Position numbers and translations under genes: made by a program
Shown: in pieces, positions 57,190-64,000 of the stretch
How the letters are laid out: each line of letters begins with the position of its first letter
How positions within the stretch are numbered: the first letter of the stretch is position 1
The notes under the pieces: generated by a model
Told to the model about the DNA's origin: nothing
The model's database searches: none
Seen by the model: only the letters and a program-made list of their open reading frames with translations
DNA from: Limobrevibacterium gyesilva
Lineage (GTDB): Bacteria > Pseudomonadota > Alphaproteobacteria > Acetobacterales > Acetobacteraceae
Direction: 5' to 3'
DNA: 64,000 nt
Assembly: GCF_025989185.1 (NCBI RefSeq)
Contig: NZ_JAPDNT010000004.1
Span: 186,001-250,000, forward strand

Positions 57190-58059
57190 TCAGCCGGCTG
57201 GCATGTCCTGAGGTCCGAGCAGCACCAGATCGACCGCCGCATGCTCGCCCCCGTCGCGCACGACCGCCATCAGCGCGGCTTCGAGAGCCGCCATGTCGAG
57301 CGGCGCGCCGGCGGGCTCGCCATGCCGGAGCACGTGGCCATGGCGGCCGGTGCTGCGTATGAACGCCAGGATCGGATCGGGCGAGAGGCCCATCCGGCGC
57401 ATCCCCCAGGGCCAGAATTCGCAGATGATCAGATCCGCGGCGCCCAGGGTCCGGCCGCCGCCTGCGAAAATCGCCGGCTCGGCGCCCTGGGTGTCGATCT
57501 TCACGGCAAACCGGCCGGGCGGCGGCGGGTAATCGTCCAGCCGGACCGTCTGCACGACGATCTCGCCCTCCGGCGACAGCCGGTGGTCGCCGCTGTTGTA
57601 GCCGCTGCGCGTGAAGCGGAGCTGACCCGCCTCTCCGGCAACCGCCGCATTGATCAGCTCGACAGTGTCACCGGTCGCGCTCGCCGCAACGTTCGCGCGC
57701 AGCAGGCGGAAATTGCCGGGATCTGGCTCGAAGGCAACGCATCTCACCTGGCGGTGCCGCGACACGGATGCGGTGACGAGGCCGATATTGGCCCCGATGT
57801 CGTAGAAGGCGCCGCGCTCGCACGTCTCGAAGAACGCATCCAGCAGGCCGGCGATGTTCGGCGACCATGATCCGCGGCGCAGATAGGTCTTGATGACCGT
57901 CTGGTCATAGAGCGGCCCGAAAAACGAGCCGTTCTCGCCCCGCACCTCATAGCTGCGAACGCCCAGGGCGCGCGCCGACTGGTAGAATACTTCATACAGC
58001 AGCGGGAACGGCAGCTGCCTCACCAGAGAAACAGCATATTTCTGAAGAGCATGTCGCAT
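57190..58059 (-). CDS. FkbM-family methyltransferase
   Basis: 289 residues. GAFYDIGANIGLVTASVSRH is the SAM motif I, then VAFEPDPGNFRLLRANVAAS and VKIDTQGAEPAIFAGGGRTL are FkbM hallmarks. Such enzymes O-methylate sugars or other small molecules, often on surface glycans. No operon partner is clear, though two glycosyltransferase-like genes lie 2 kb away. Confidence 0.87.
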   Translation of the reverse strand: MRHALQKYAVSLVRQLPFPLLYEVFYQSARALGVRSYEVRGENGSFFGPLYDQTVIKTYLRRGSWSPNIAGLLDAFFETCERGAFYDIGANIGLVTASVSRHRQVRCVAFEPDPGNFRLLRANVAASATGDTVELINAAVAGEAGQLRFTRSGYNSGDHRLSPEGEIVVQTVRLDDYPPPPGRFAVKIDTQGAEPAIFAGGGRTLGAADLIICEFWPWGMRRMGLSPDPILAFIRSTGRHGHVLRHGEPAGAPLDMAALEAALMAVVRDGGEHAAVDLVLLGPQDMPAG

Positions 58060-58182
58060 TTGTTATTTGGCGCCGTCCTTGATTTCCTGCCGCCAGGCCG
58101 GCCAGCTCGCGCCGAATAGTAACGGCAATAATCAATGCCGAAAAATCACGACTTGTTTTGCGATTGCCGCCGAAAGCGCGCC

Positions 58183-58950
58183 TCAGCGCATGCCGAGCAC
58201 GTCCATCATGCTGTAGAGCCCCGGCGGCCGGCCCTGGGTCCACAGCGCCGCCCGGATCGCGCCGGTCGCGAAGGCCCTCCGGTCGAAGGCGCGATGGCTC
58301 AGCGCGATATGCTCGGTGGCGGCGGCGAACAGCAGCGTGTGCTCGCCGACCACCTGCCCGCCGCGCAAGGCCGCGAAGCCGATGGCGCCGGTCTTGCGCG
58401 GGCCGGTGTGCCCGTCGCGGCCGCTTTCCGCCACATCCTCCAGCCGGACGCCGCGTCCCTTGGCCACCGCCCGGCCCATGCCGATGGCGGTGCCGGACGG
58501 CGCGTCCACCTTCTGGCGGTGGTGCATCTCGACGATCTCGGCATCGTACTGCTCGGCCGGCAGCGCGGCCGCCAGCTTTTCCGCCAGGGCCAGGACGAGG
58601 TTCACGCCGGGCGCGAAATTGGGCGCGTAGACCACCGGCACATGCCTCGCCGCCTCGGCCACCGCCGTCTCGTCGGCGGCCGACAAACCGGACGTGCCCA
58701 ACACCCAGGCCGTTCCCGCGGCAGCGACGGCACGGGCATGGGGGATCGCCGTGCTGGCATGGGTGAAGTCCACCACCACGTCCGACCCGGCCGCCAGGGC
58801 GGCGATGTCGGGGAACAATGCCGCGCCTGCCACGCCACTCCCGGAGCGGTCGATGCCGCCGGCAAGGCGCGCCCCGGCAGCCGCCACCTCCTCGGTCAGC
58901 AGACGCCCCATGCGGCCGGCAATGCCGGCAATCCCGATGCCTTTGTCCAT
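58183..58950 (-). CDS. dapB: 4-hydroxy-tetrahydrodipicolinate reductase
   Basis: 255 residues. GIAGIAGRMGRLLTEEVAAA (NAD(P)H fold), VVVDFTHASTAIPHARAVAA, EIVEMHHRQKVDAPSGTAIG (catalytic His and Lys) all match. It catalyses the second committed step of lysine/diaminopimelate synthesis. Start MDKGIGIAGIAGRMG at 58950. Confidence 0.97.
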   Translation of the reverse strand: MDKGIGIAGIAGRMGRLLTEEVAAAGARLAGGIDRSGSGVAGAALFPDIAALAAGSDVVVDFTHASTAIPHARAVAAAGTAWVLGTSGLSAADETAVAEAARHVPVVYAPNFAPGVNLVLALAEKLAAALPAEQYDAEIVEMHHRQKVDAPSGTAIGMGRAVAKGRGVRLEDVAESGRDGHTGPRKTGAIGFAALRGGQVVGEHTLLFAAATEHIALSHRAFDRRAFATGAIRAALWTQGRPPGLYSMMDVLGMR

Positions 58951-59031
58951 GGGCACGTTTCTCGGCTGCCCACCGGTTGCGCGCAAGAGCCTTCCCGCGC
59001 GATGCTCCCCGGCTACCAGAGGGGACAGGTC

Positions 59032-59643
59032 ATGGACGCCATTACCGACGCGGAGGCCCTGCGCGTCCATTACGGCCCGGTCAGCACGCTCGCCGCGAAC
59101 AAGGTCCTCACCCGGCTCGACGCGCATTGCCGCGCCTTCATCGGCCTGTCGCCCTTCCTGGTGCTGGCCACCGCCGACGGGCAGGGCGGCGCCGATGCCA
59201 GCCCGCGTGGCGATGCGCCCGGGTTCGTCGCCGTGCTGGACGACACCACGCTGCTGCTGCCCGACCGTCCCGGCAACAAGCGGGTGGACAGCTACCGCAA
59301 CATCCTCGCCCATCCCGGCGTCGGCCTGATCTTCTTCGTGCCGGGCGTCGACGAGACCGTGCGCGTGAATGGCACCGCCCGCGTCGTCACCGGCGCCGAG
59401 CTGCTGGCGCAGGTGCCGGCCCAGGGCAAGATCCCCGCCACCGGCCTGCTGATCACCGTGCAGGAGGCGTTCTTCCACTGCGGCAAGGCGCTGATCCGCT
59501 CGAAGCTCTGGGACCCCGCCAGCCGCATCGAGCGCAAGAGCTTCCCGACGCTGGGCCGCATCATCGCCGACCAGACCCGGCTGATGAGCAGCGAGGACGC
59601 CGAAACCCGGATCGCCGACGGCTATCGCAACAACCTGTACTGA
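59032..59643 (+). CDS. Pyridoxamine 5'-phosphate oxidase-like flavoprotein
   Basis: 203 residues of the MSMEG_1061-type PNPOx-fold group: FLVLATADGQGGADASPRGD at the beginning of the split barrel and LLLPDRPGNKRVDSYRNILA after it. These bind FMN, F420 or heme; the cofactor is unclear. AGGGGACAGG before 59032 supports the start. Its stop lies within a large inverted repeat. Confidence 0.85.
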   Translation: MDAITDAEALRVHYGPVSTLAANKVLTRLDAHCRAFIGLSPFLVLATADGQGGADASPRGDAPGFVAVLDDTTLLLPDRPGNKRVDSYRNILAHPGVGLIFFVPGVDETVRVNGTARVVTGAELLAQVPAQGKIPATGLLITVQEAFFHCGKALIRSKLWDPASRIERKSFPTLGRIIADQTRLMSSEDAETRIADGYRNNLY

Positions 59644-59694
59644 TACCTACGGCCCTTGACGATGAGCCTTCCGTCGTCAAGGGCCGTAGGTATC
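59642..59694. repeat. Perfect 21 bp inverted repeat at the end of the PNPOx-like gene
   Basis: Arms 59642-59662 and 59674-59694 are exact complements, with an 11-base loop. The arm reads GATACCTACGGCCCTTGACG plus one base, starting inside the TGA stop. No T-run follows, so it is not a classic terminator. A second hairpin lies 80 bp downstream. Confidence 0.85.
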
Positions 59695-59773
59695 GCGCGC
59701 CGATCCGCTTGCGGCACGCAAGCGCGTGCCTGTCGCGGGCTTGGTGGGCGGCGGCGCGCAAAATAACGACTCG

Positions 59774-59804
59774 TACCAGCGGTCATTCTTCATGGCCGCT
59801 GGTA
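59774..59804. terminator. Hairpin between convergent genes
   Basis: TACCAGCGGTCAT and ATGGCCGCTGGTA pair over 13 positions with one G-U type pair and a 5-base loop. It stands 13 bp from the stop of the minus-strand hydrolase gene and may end both transcripts. No clear T-run. Confidence 0.45.
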
Positions 59805-59816
59805 TGAGGGCGGAGG

Positions 59817-60530
59817 TCAGTCCCTGCCGTCCAGGAACGCCGCCAGCCGATCCCCGAACACGCGGTCGAACGTTGGGTCGTAGCCGCCCATGTGGCCCGT
59901 CGGCGCCGGCGGCCGGTCGATCAACAGCAGCGTGAGATGCGCGCGCCTGGCGGCCGCCCGGGCCGCGTCGGCGCGCAGGGCGGCGTCGGGATCGAACGGG
60001 TCGTCCGCCAGTTGCACGAACGCGAAGCGCATCGGGCCGGCCGCGGCATCGAGGCGGTCGCGGAAATCGGCGACGGCCTGGGCGCGGCGCTCCGGGCGGG
60101 TGCCGTGCGCAGCCGGCGAGATGGCGGCCACGGCGTCGACCAGTCCGGGGTGGGCCAGCGCCGACAGGCCGATGAAGGCGCCGCGGGAATGCCCGGCGAC
60201 AATGAGGCGGTGATAGCCGGCGGCCCGCAACGCGGTCAGGCCGCGGGTGAGCGCCGCGGCGCCGGGGACCAGCGGGTCCTGGCCGGGCGTGCGGTCGAAC
60301 CGCCAGATGTCATAGCCGCGGGCGGCCAGACGGCCGATCCACGCCGGCTCGGACGGCGGCGTCGGCTGCGCGCCGGTGTCGTAGCCGCCGTGCAGCCAGA
60401 CCACGGCGCCGCGCGCGGCCTGCGGCCCGGTTTGCGTATAGGAAGGGGAGGGATGCAACGGCGGCGCCTCCGGCAACGCCGCCAGGGCGGGGGCCGCTAA
60501 GGCCAGAAACAGCAGGATCAGGCGAAGCAT
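59817..60530 (-). CDS. Secreted alpha/beta-hydrolase-fold protein
   Basis: 237 residues with a signal peptide ([16 protein letters not shown]). [15 protein letters not shown] provides the oxyanion region and [20 protein letters not shown] the nucleophile elbow G-H-S-R-G. A late His ([10 protein letters not shown]) could complete the triad. Substrate unknown. ATG 60530 overlaps the rdgB end by 13 bp. Confidence 0.8.
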   Translation of the reverse strand: MLRLILLFLALAAPALAALPEAPPLHPSPSYTQTGPQAARGAVVWLHGGYDTGAQPTPPSEPAWIGRLAARGYDIWRFDRTPGQDPLVPGAAALTRGLTALRAAGYHRLIVAGHSRGAFIGLSALAHPGLVDAVAAISPAAHGTRPERRAQAVADFRDRLDAAAGPMRFAFVQLADDPFDPDAALRADAARAAARRAHLTLLLIDRPPAPTGHMGGYDPTFDRVFGDRLAAFLDGRD

Positions 60531-61117
60531 GCCGCCAGAAGCTGGGCGAAGGCGCGGGCGCGGTGGCTGGTCGCGTGCTTCTCCGCCGGATCGGTCTCGC
60601 CATAGGTCAGCGTGCCGCCGGCCGGCACGAACATCGGGTCGTAGCCGAAACCCTTTGTCCCGCGCGGCGGCCAGACCAGGCTGCCTTCGGCGCGACCGAG
60701 GAAGGTTTCGGTATGCCCGTCCGGCCAGGCGAGGCACAGCGCACAGGTGAACCAGGCGCGGCGGTCGGGATTGGCGCCGACCTCCCGGTTCACCCGGGCC
60801 ATGGCGGCGGCGAAATCCTTGTCCGGCCCGGCCCAGCGCGCCGAGTAGATGCCGGGCGCGCCGCCCAGGGACGCCACGCAGAACCCGGAATCGTCGGACA
60901 GCGCGGGCAGGCCGGTGGCGGTTGCCGCCGCCACGGCCTTGAGGCGCGCATTGCCGACGAAATCGGGCGCCGTCTCCTCCGGCTCGGGCAGGCCCAGCGC
61001 CCCGGCAGAAACCACATCCACCCCGTGCGGCGCCAACAGCTCGGCGATCTCGCACAGCTTGCCGTTGTTGTGGCTGGCCAGCACCAGCCGCGCGCCGGGG
61101 GCGAGGCGGCGTGCCAT
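60518..61117 (-). CDS. rdgB: RdgB/HAM1-family non-canonical purine NTP pyrophosphatase
   Basis: 199 residues. [40 protein letters not shown] and [15 protein letters not shown] are family signatures. It hydrolyses dITP/XTP to keep them out of DNA and RNA. Its ATG overlaps the rph stop by one base (TGATG), the usual pairing. Confidence 0.96.
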   Translation of the reverse strand: MARRLAPGARLVLASHNNGKLCEIAELLAPHGVDVVSAGALGLPEPEETAPDFVGNARLKAVAAATATGLPALSDDSGFCVASLGGAPGIYSARWAGPDKDFAAAMARVNREVGANPDRRAWFTCALCLAWPDGHTETFLGRAEGSLVWPPRGTKGFGYDPMFVPAGGTLTYGETDPAEKHATSHRARAFAQLLAACFA

Positions 61118-61848
61118 CAGGCCGCTTCCACCGCCTGGCGCTGGATCTCGAACAGCTTCCGGGTGCCGAGCTTGGCGAGGACCATGAGCTCGTGGAACTG
61201 CGGCTCGGTGAACGGCGCCTTCTCGGCGGTGCCCTGGATTTCCACGATCCCGCCGCCGTCAGTCAGCACGAAATTGGCGTCGGCGTCGGCACTGCTGTCT
61301 TCGGCGTAATCGAGGTCGAGCACGGCCTGCCCGCCGACCAGGCCGCAAGACACCGCGGCCACCTGGCCGGTCAGCGGCAGGGTCTTCAGCACGTTCATGC
61401 GCATCAGGTGGCGCAGGGCGAGGTTCAGGGCCACCCAGGCGCCGGTGATGCCGGCGCAGCGGGTGCCGCCATCGGCATTGATGACGTCGCAGTCCAGCGT
61501 GATGGTCATCTCGCCCAGGGCGGCGCGATCAACCACGGCGCGCAGGCTGCGGCCGATCAGGCGCTGGATCTCCTGGGTGCGGCCGGACTGCTTGCCGCGG
61601 GCGGCCTCACGGTCGCCGCGGGTGTGGGTGGCGCGCGGCAGCATGCCGTATTCGGCGGTGACCCAGCCCTGGCCGGAATTGCGCAGGAACGGCGGCACGC
61701 GTGCCTCCACGCTGGCCGCGCACAGCACCTCGGTGCCGCCCATCCTGATCAGGCACGAGCCTTCCGCGTGGCGGGCGAAGCCCGGGATGATGGCGACGTC
61801 GCGCAGTGCGTCTGGCGCGCGACCGGATGGGCGCGGGGAGGCTGACAT
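61117..61848 (-). CDS. rph: Ribonuclease PH
   Basis: 243 residues. [37 protein letters not shown] and the phosphate-binding [20 protein letters not shown] are complete. It trims tRNA 3' ends phosphorolytically. It is divergent from the Gfo/Idh/MocA gene by 98 bp. Confidence 0.97.
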   Translation of the reverse strand: MSASPRPSGRAPDALRDVAIIPGFARHAEGSCLIRMGGTEVLCAASVEARVPPFLRNSGQGWVTAEYGMLPRATHTRGDREAARGKQSGRTQEIQRLIGRSLRAVVDRAALGEMTITLDCDVINADGGTRCAGITGAWVALNLALRHLMRMNVLKTLPLTGQVAAVSCGLVGGQAVLDLDYAEDSSADADANFVLTDGGGIVEIQGTAEKAPFTEPQFHELMVLAKLGTRKLFEIQRQAVEAA

Positions 61849-61946
61849 GGGGCAATACCGTCTGGTTCGTGGGCGCCCGCTATGGCGGTCCGCGCCGTCT
61901 CGCGCAAGAGTGGGGCGGCATGTGTGCGGGACGTTGGAGTGACGGC

Positions 61947-62906
61947 ATGATCGGTCTTGGGATTATCGGCGCGGGCATCATGGGCGAGCGGCTGGTGCGC
62001 GCGGCGCTGGAGCAGGCGGCGGACAGCGTGCGGATCGTGGGGATCTGGGACCCCGCGCCGGCGGCCATGGCGCGGATGGCGCAGGAATTTCCCGCGATCG
62101 CCCGGGCGGCCTCGCCCGAGGCGCTGACCGCGGCGGCCGATTGCGTCTACGTGGCGTCCCCGCCCGCCTCGCATCTGGAGCATGCCGGGCGGACTGTGGC
62201 GGCGGGCAAGGCGCTGTTCTGCGAGAAGCCGCTGGCGGTCGATGTGGCCGCGGCGCGCGCCTTCGTTGCCGGTGCGGCGGGCAAGCGGGCCGCGGTGAAC
62301 TTCCCCTTCGCCTCGTCCTTCGCGGTGCAGCGGCTGCGCGAATGGATCGACCAGGGGGTCATCGGCACACCGCGAAGCCTTGTCATCGAGGTGGCGTTCG
62401 CCGCGTGGCCGCGCTCCTGGCAGCGCGACGCCGCCGGCTGGCTGGACGGGCGGGCCCAGGGCGGGTTCACCCGCGAGGTCGTCTCCCATTTCCTGTTCCT
62501 GTCGCGCCGCGCGTTGGGGGCGCTGGCCCTGCACGCCCATACCGCCAGCTTCCCCGAGGCCGGGCGCAGCGAGCGGGCGATCACCGCCACGCTCTCGGCC
62601 GGCGGCCTGCCGGCGACGCTGACAGGCGGCGTCGGCACCACCGGGAAGGACGACCACAACACCTGGACGCTGACCGGCGACAAGGGCGCGATCCGGTTGC
62701 GCGACTGGTCCATCGCCGAGCGACTGGTCGACGGCGCCTGGCAGCCCGACCCGGAGGCGCTGCCGAACGAACGGATGCGACCGCTGGTGCTGAAGCGCCA
62801 GCTTGCCGGCGTGGCCGCGATGACCCGCGGCGAGCCGCACCATTTGGCCACGCTGGAGGAGGCGTTCGAGGTGCAGAGCGTGGTGGAGGCCATCCTCGCG
62901 CCATGA
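61947..62906 (+). CDS. Gfo/Idh/MocA-family oxidoreductase
   Basis: 319 residues with an N-terminal NAD(P) fold ([20 protein letters not shown]) and the EKPLA motif ([20 protein letters not shown]). The C-terminal half is the usual alpha/beta substrate domain. Substrate unknown: sugar, inositol or similar. ATG 61947 begins directly at the Rossmann fold. Overlaps the following small gene by 4 bp. Confidence 0.88.
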   Translation: MIGLGIIGAGIMGERLVRAALEQAADSVRIVGIWDPAPAAMARMAQEFPAIARAASPEALTAAADCVYVASPPASHLEHAGRTVAAGKALFCEKPLAVDVAAARAFVAGAAGKRAAVNFPFASSFAVQRLREWIDQGVIGTPRSLVIEVAFAAWPRSWQRDAAGWLDGRAQGGFTREVVSHFLFLSRRALGALALHAHTASFPEAGRSERAITATLSAGGLPATLTGGVGTTGKDDHNTWTLTGDKGAIRLRDWSIAERLVDGAWQPDPEALPNERMRPLVLKRQLAGVAAMTRGEPHHLATLEEAFEVQSVVEAILAP

Positions 62907-63217
62907 CCGCGCCCTCGCCCCCGCCGATCGACCGGGCCGACGTGATCCTGGCGGTCAACCGGGCGTTGTGGGGCGAGGTGATGCCGGTCATGCGTGCGGT
63001 GCAGGTGGCGTGGACGGCGGGCCATCTCGAGCTGCATTTCTTCATCGACGGGGAGGTGCCCGACGAAGCCCGCGATTCCGCCCGCGTCGTGGCCGAAGAG
63101 ATGGTGGCCGACTTTCCCTTCATGGTGGTGGCGGAGCGCTGCATCCGCCTCGACGCGCCGGCGCCGGTGCCGCACGCCCCCGGCTGGCACACCGTCTATG
63201 CTCGCAAGGAACGCTGA
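62903..63217 (+). CDS. Hypothetical protein coupled to the oxidoreductase gene
   Basis: 104 residues with no domain I recognise. It has an even mix of hydrophobic and acidic residues (HLELHFFIDGEVPDEARDSA), no signal peptide, and ends YARKER. The ATGA overlap with the upstream stop indicates co-translation. It lies between this gene and hrcA. Confidence 0.7.
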   Translation: MTAPSPPPIDRADVILAVNRALWGEVMPVMRAVQVAWTAGHLELHFFIDGEVPDEARDSARVVAEEMVADFPFMVVAERCIRLDAPAPVPHAPGWHTVYARKER

Positions 63218-63237
63218 GTTATCGCGATGAGCTGATG

Positions 63238-63274
63238 TATAATATTAAATAGTGCGGCCGGATTGACCGGCCGC
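63238..63274 (+). promoter_or_regulatory. Possible hrcA promoter -10 and leader hairpin
   Basis: TATAAT at 63238-63243 lies in an AT-rich patch; no good -35 is seen. An 8 bp stem GCGGCCGG/CCGGCCGC (63254-63274) with 5-base loop follows. The hairpin might instead end the upstream transcript. I see no CIRCE inverted repeat. Confidence 0.4.
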
Positions 63275-63316
63275 GGGAATGCCCTAACTGCCTTGAAAAC
63301 TGTCATATCATTGTCA

Positions 63317-64000
63317 ATGGACCAGCCGGCTTCTCCCCCCGCCGGCCGCCCCACCCTGGGCAGCCGGCCCCATCTCCTCCCGTCGGGGCTCGATGCGCGC
63401 TCGGCGGCGGTTCTGCGCGAAATCGTCGAGCAGTATGTCGAGACCGGCGAGCCGGTCGGCAGCCGCACGATCTCGCGCCGCCTGCCGATGAACCTGTCGC
63501 CCGCCACCATCCGCAACGTGATGGCGGACATGACCGATGCCGGGCTGCTGTTCGCACCCCACACCTCGGCCGGCCGGCTGCCGACCGAGCAGGGGCTGCG
63601 GCTGTTCGTGGACGGGCTGCTGCAGTTCGGCGAGCTGACCGAGGACGAGCGCGAGGCGATCAGCGCCAAGCTGGCCGCCTCCGGCCGCAGCATCGAGGAG
63701 ACGCTGGCCGAGGCCTCCACCATGCTCTCGGGCCTTTCGGCCGCGGCCGGGCTGGTGCTGGCGCCCAAGTCCGAGGGCCCGCTGCGGCACATCGAATTCG
63801 TGCCGCTGGGGCCGGGCCGGGCGCTGGTGATCCTGGTGAACGCCGACGGCCATGTGGAGAACCGGGTGATCGAAACCCCGCCCGGGCTGCCGCCATCCGC
63901 GTTGCAGCAGGCCGGCAACTACCTCAATGCCAGGCTCGCCGGCCGCCCGCTGGACGAGCTGCGTCAGATTGTCGCCACTGAGATGGCCGCCGACCGCACC
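63317..64000 (+). CDS. hrcA: Heat-inducible transcription repressor HrcA (5' part)
   Basis: 228 codons to the right edge, stop not included. SAAVLREIVEQYVETGEPVG, then SRTISRRLPMNLSPATIRNV and TDAGLLFAPHTSAGRLPTEQ are the HrcA winged-helix signature. It represses chaperone genes through CIRCE. The ATG at 63317 adds a variable 24-residue leader before the conserved part. Confidence 0.95.
   Translation, partial: MDQPASPPAGRPTLGSRPHLLPSGLDARSAAVLREIVEQYVETGEPVGSRTISRRLPMNLSPATIRNVMADMTDAGLLFAPHTSAGRLPTEQGLRLFVDGLLQFGELTEDEREAISAKLAASGRSIEETLAEASTMLSGLSAAAGLVLAPKSEGPLRHIEFVPLGPGRALVILVNADGHVENRVIETPPGLPPSALQQAGNYLNARLAGRPLDELRQIVATEMAADRT

Noticed and set aside
63218-63316. CIRCE element or sigma-32 promoter at hrcA
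   Set aside because: CTTGAAA occurs at 63292 but no proper -10 follows before the ATG, and no TTAGCACTC repeat is present.

Overview
The window is high-GC chromosomal DNA that most resembles an alphaproteobacterium of the Acetobacteraceae/Rhodospirillales type. This is inferred from the rimP-nusA-ylxR-infB-rbfA-truB-rpsO-pnp block, a MipZ-type ParA ATPase, IS5-family remnants of a kind frequent in that group, and HrcA next to RNase PH and RdgB. No rRNA gene or species marker is present.

Layout. (1) 1-11042 is ordinary chromosome: a PPK2 polyphosphate kinase, a Tat-exported SYLF lipid-binding protein, then a LysR regulator followed by a tight operon of two FAD amine/amino-acid oxidoreductases, an M24 peptidase-fold enzyme, RidA and a PotD/A/B/C-like ABC importer. 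This reads as uptake and oxidative breakdown of an N-substituted amino acid, opine or polyamine. (2) About 11374-40001 is a 28.6 kb integrative island in a tRNA-Thr(CGT) gene. A 3'-half copy of the tRNA lies at the left end and the intact tRNA at the right end. The island has a P4-type tyrosine integrase, an AlpA-like HTH protein, a D5/P4-type primase-helicase and a DUF5681 protein, so it looks like a satellite-type element. Its cargo is defence-like. (3) 40123-64000 is housekeeping chromosome again: mipZ, a flavin oxidoreductase, the translation/RNA block, two membrane glycosyltransferase-like genes, trmB-metK, an FkbM methyltransferase, dapB, a PNPOx-like flavoprotein, an alpha/beta hydrolase, rdgB, rph, a Gfo/Idh/MocA oxidoreductase and the 5' part of hrcA.

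Island cargo. First comes a 1990-residue DUF4011-type SF1 helicase with a Vsr-like nuclease domain and an unusual transglutaminase-like N-terminal region. Then, after an IS66 insertion, there is a compact operon (25759-32284): ACP-like protein, XRE regulator, ImmA/IrrE metallopeptidase with a chagasin-like tail, papain-like cysteine peptidase, thymidylate-synthase-fold enzyme, MazG-like helical protein, membrane-anchored dCTP deaminase/dUTPase-fold protein, a protein of the 5-hmdU DNA kinase helical / thymine hypermodification family, a small membrane protein and an AcpS-type phosphopantetheinyl transferase. An IS5 element sits exactly at the stop codon of the last gene. Without it, a 1556-residue restriction-endonuclease/STAND-like ATPase gene would start about 21 bp downstream.

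This combination of ACP and its activating enzyme, thymidine-nucleotide enzymes, a DNA-hypermodification family member, a protease/inhibitor/metallopeptidase set and a nuclease-NTPase is the best candidate for an undescribed system here. The domain calls are made by eye from motifs; the joint function is inference.
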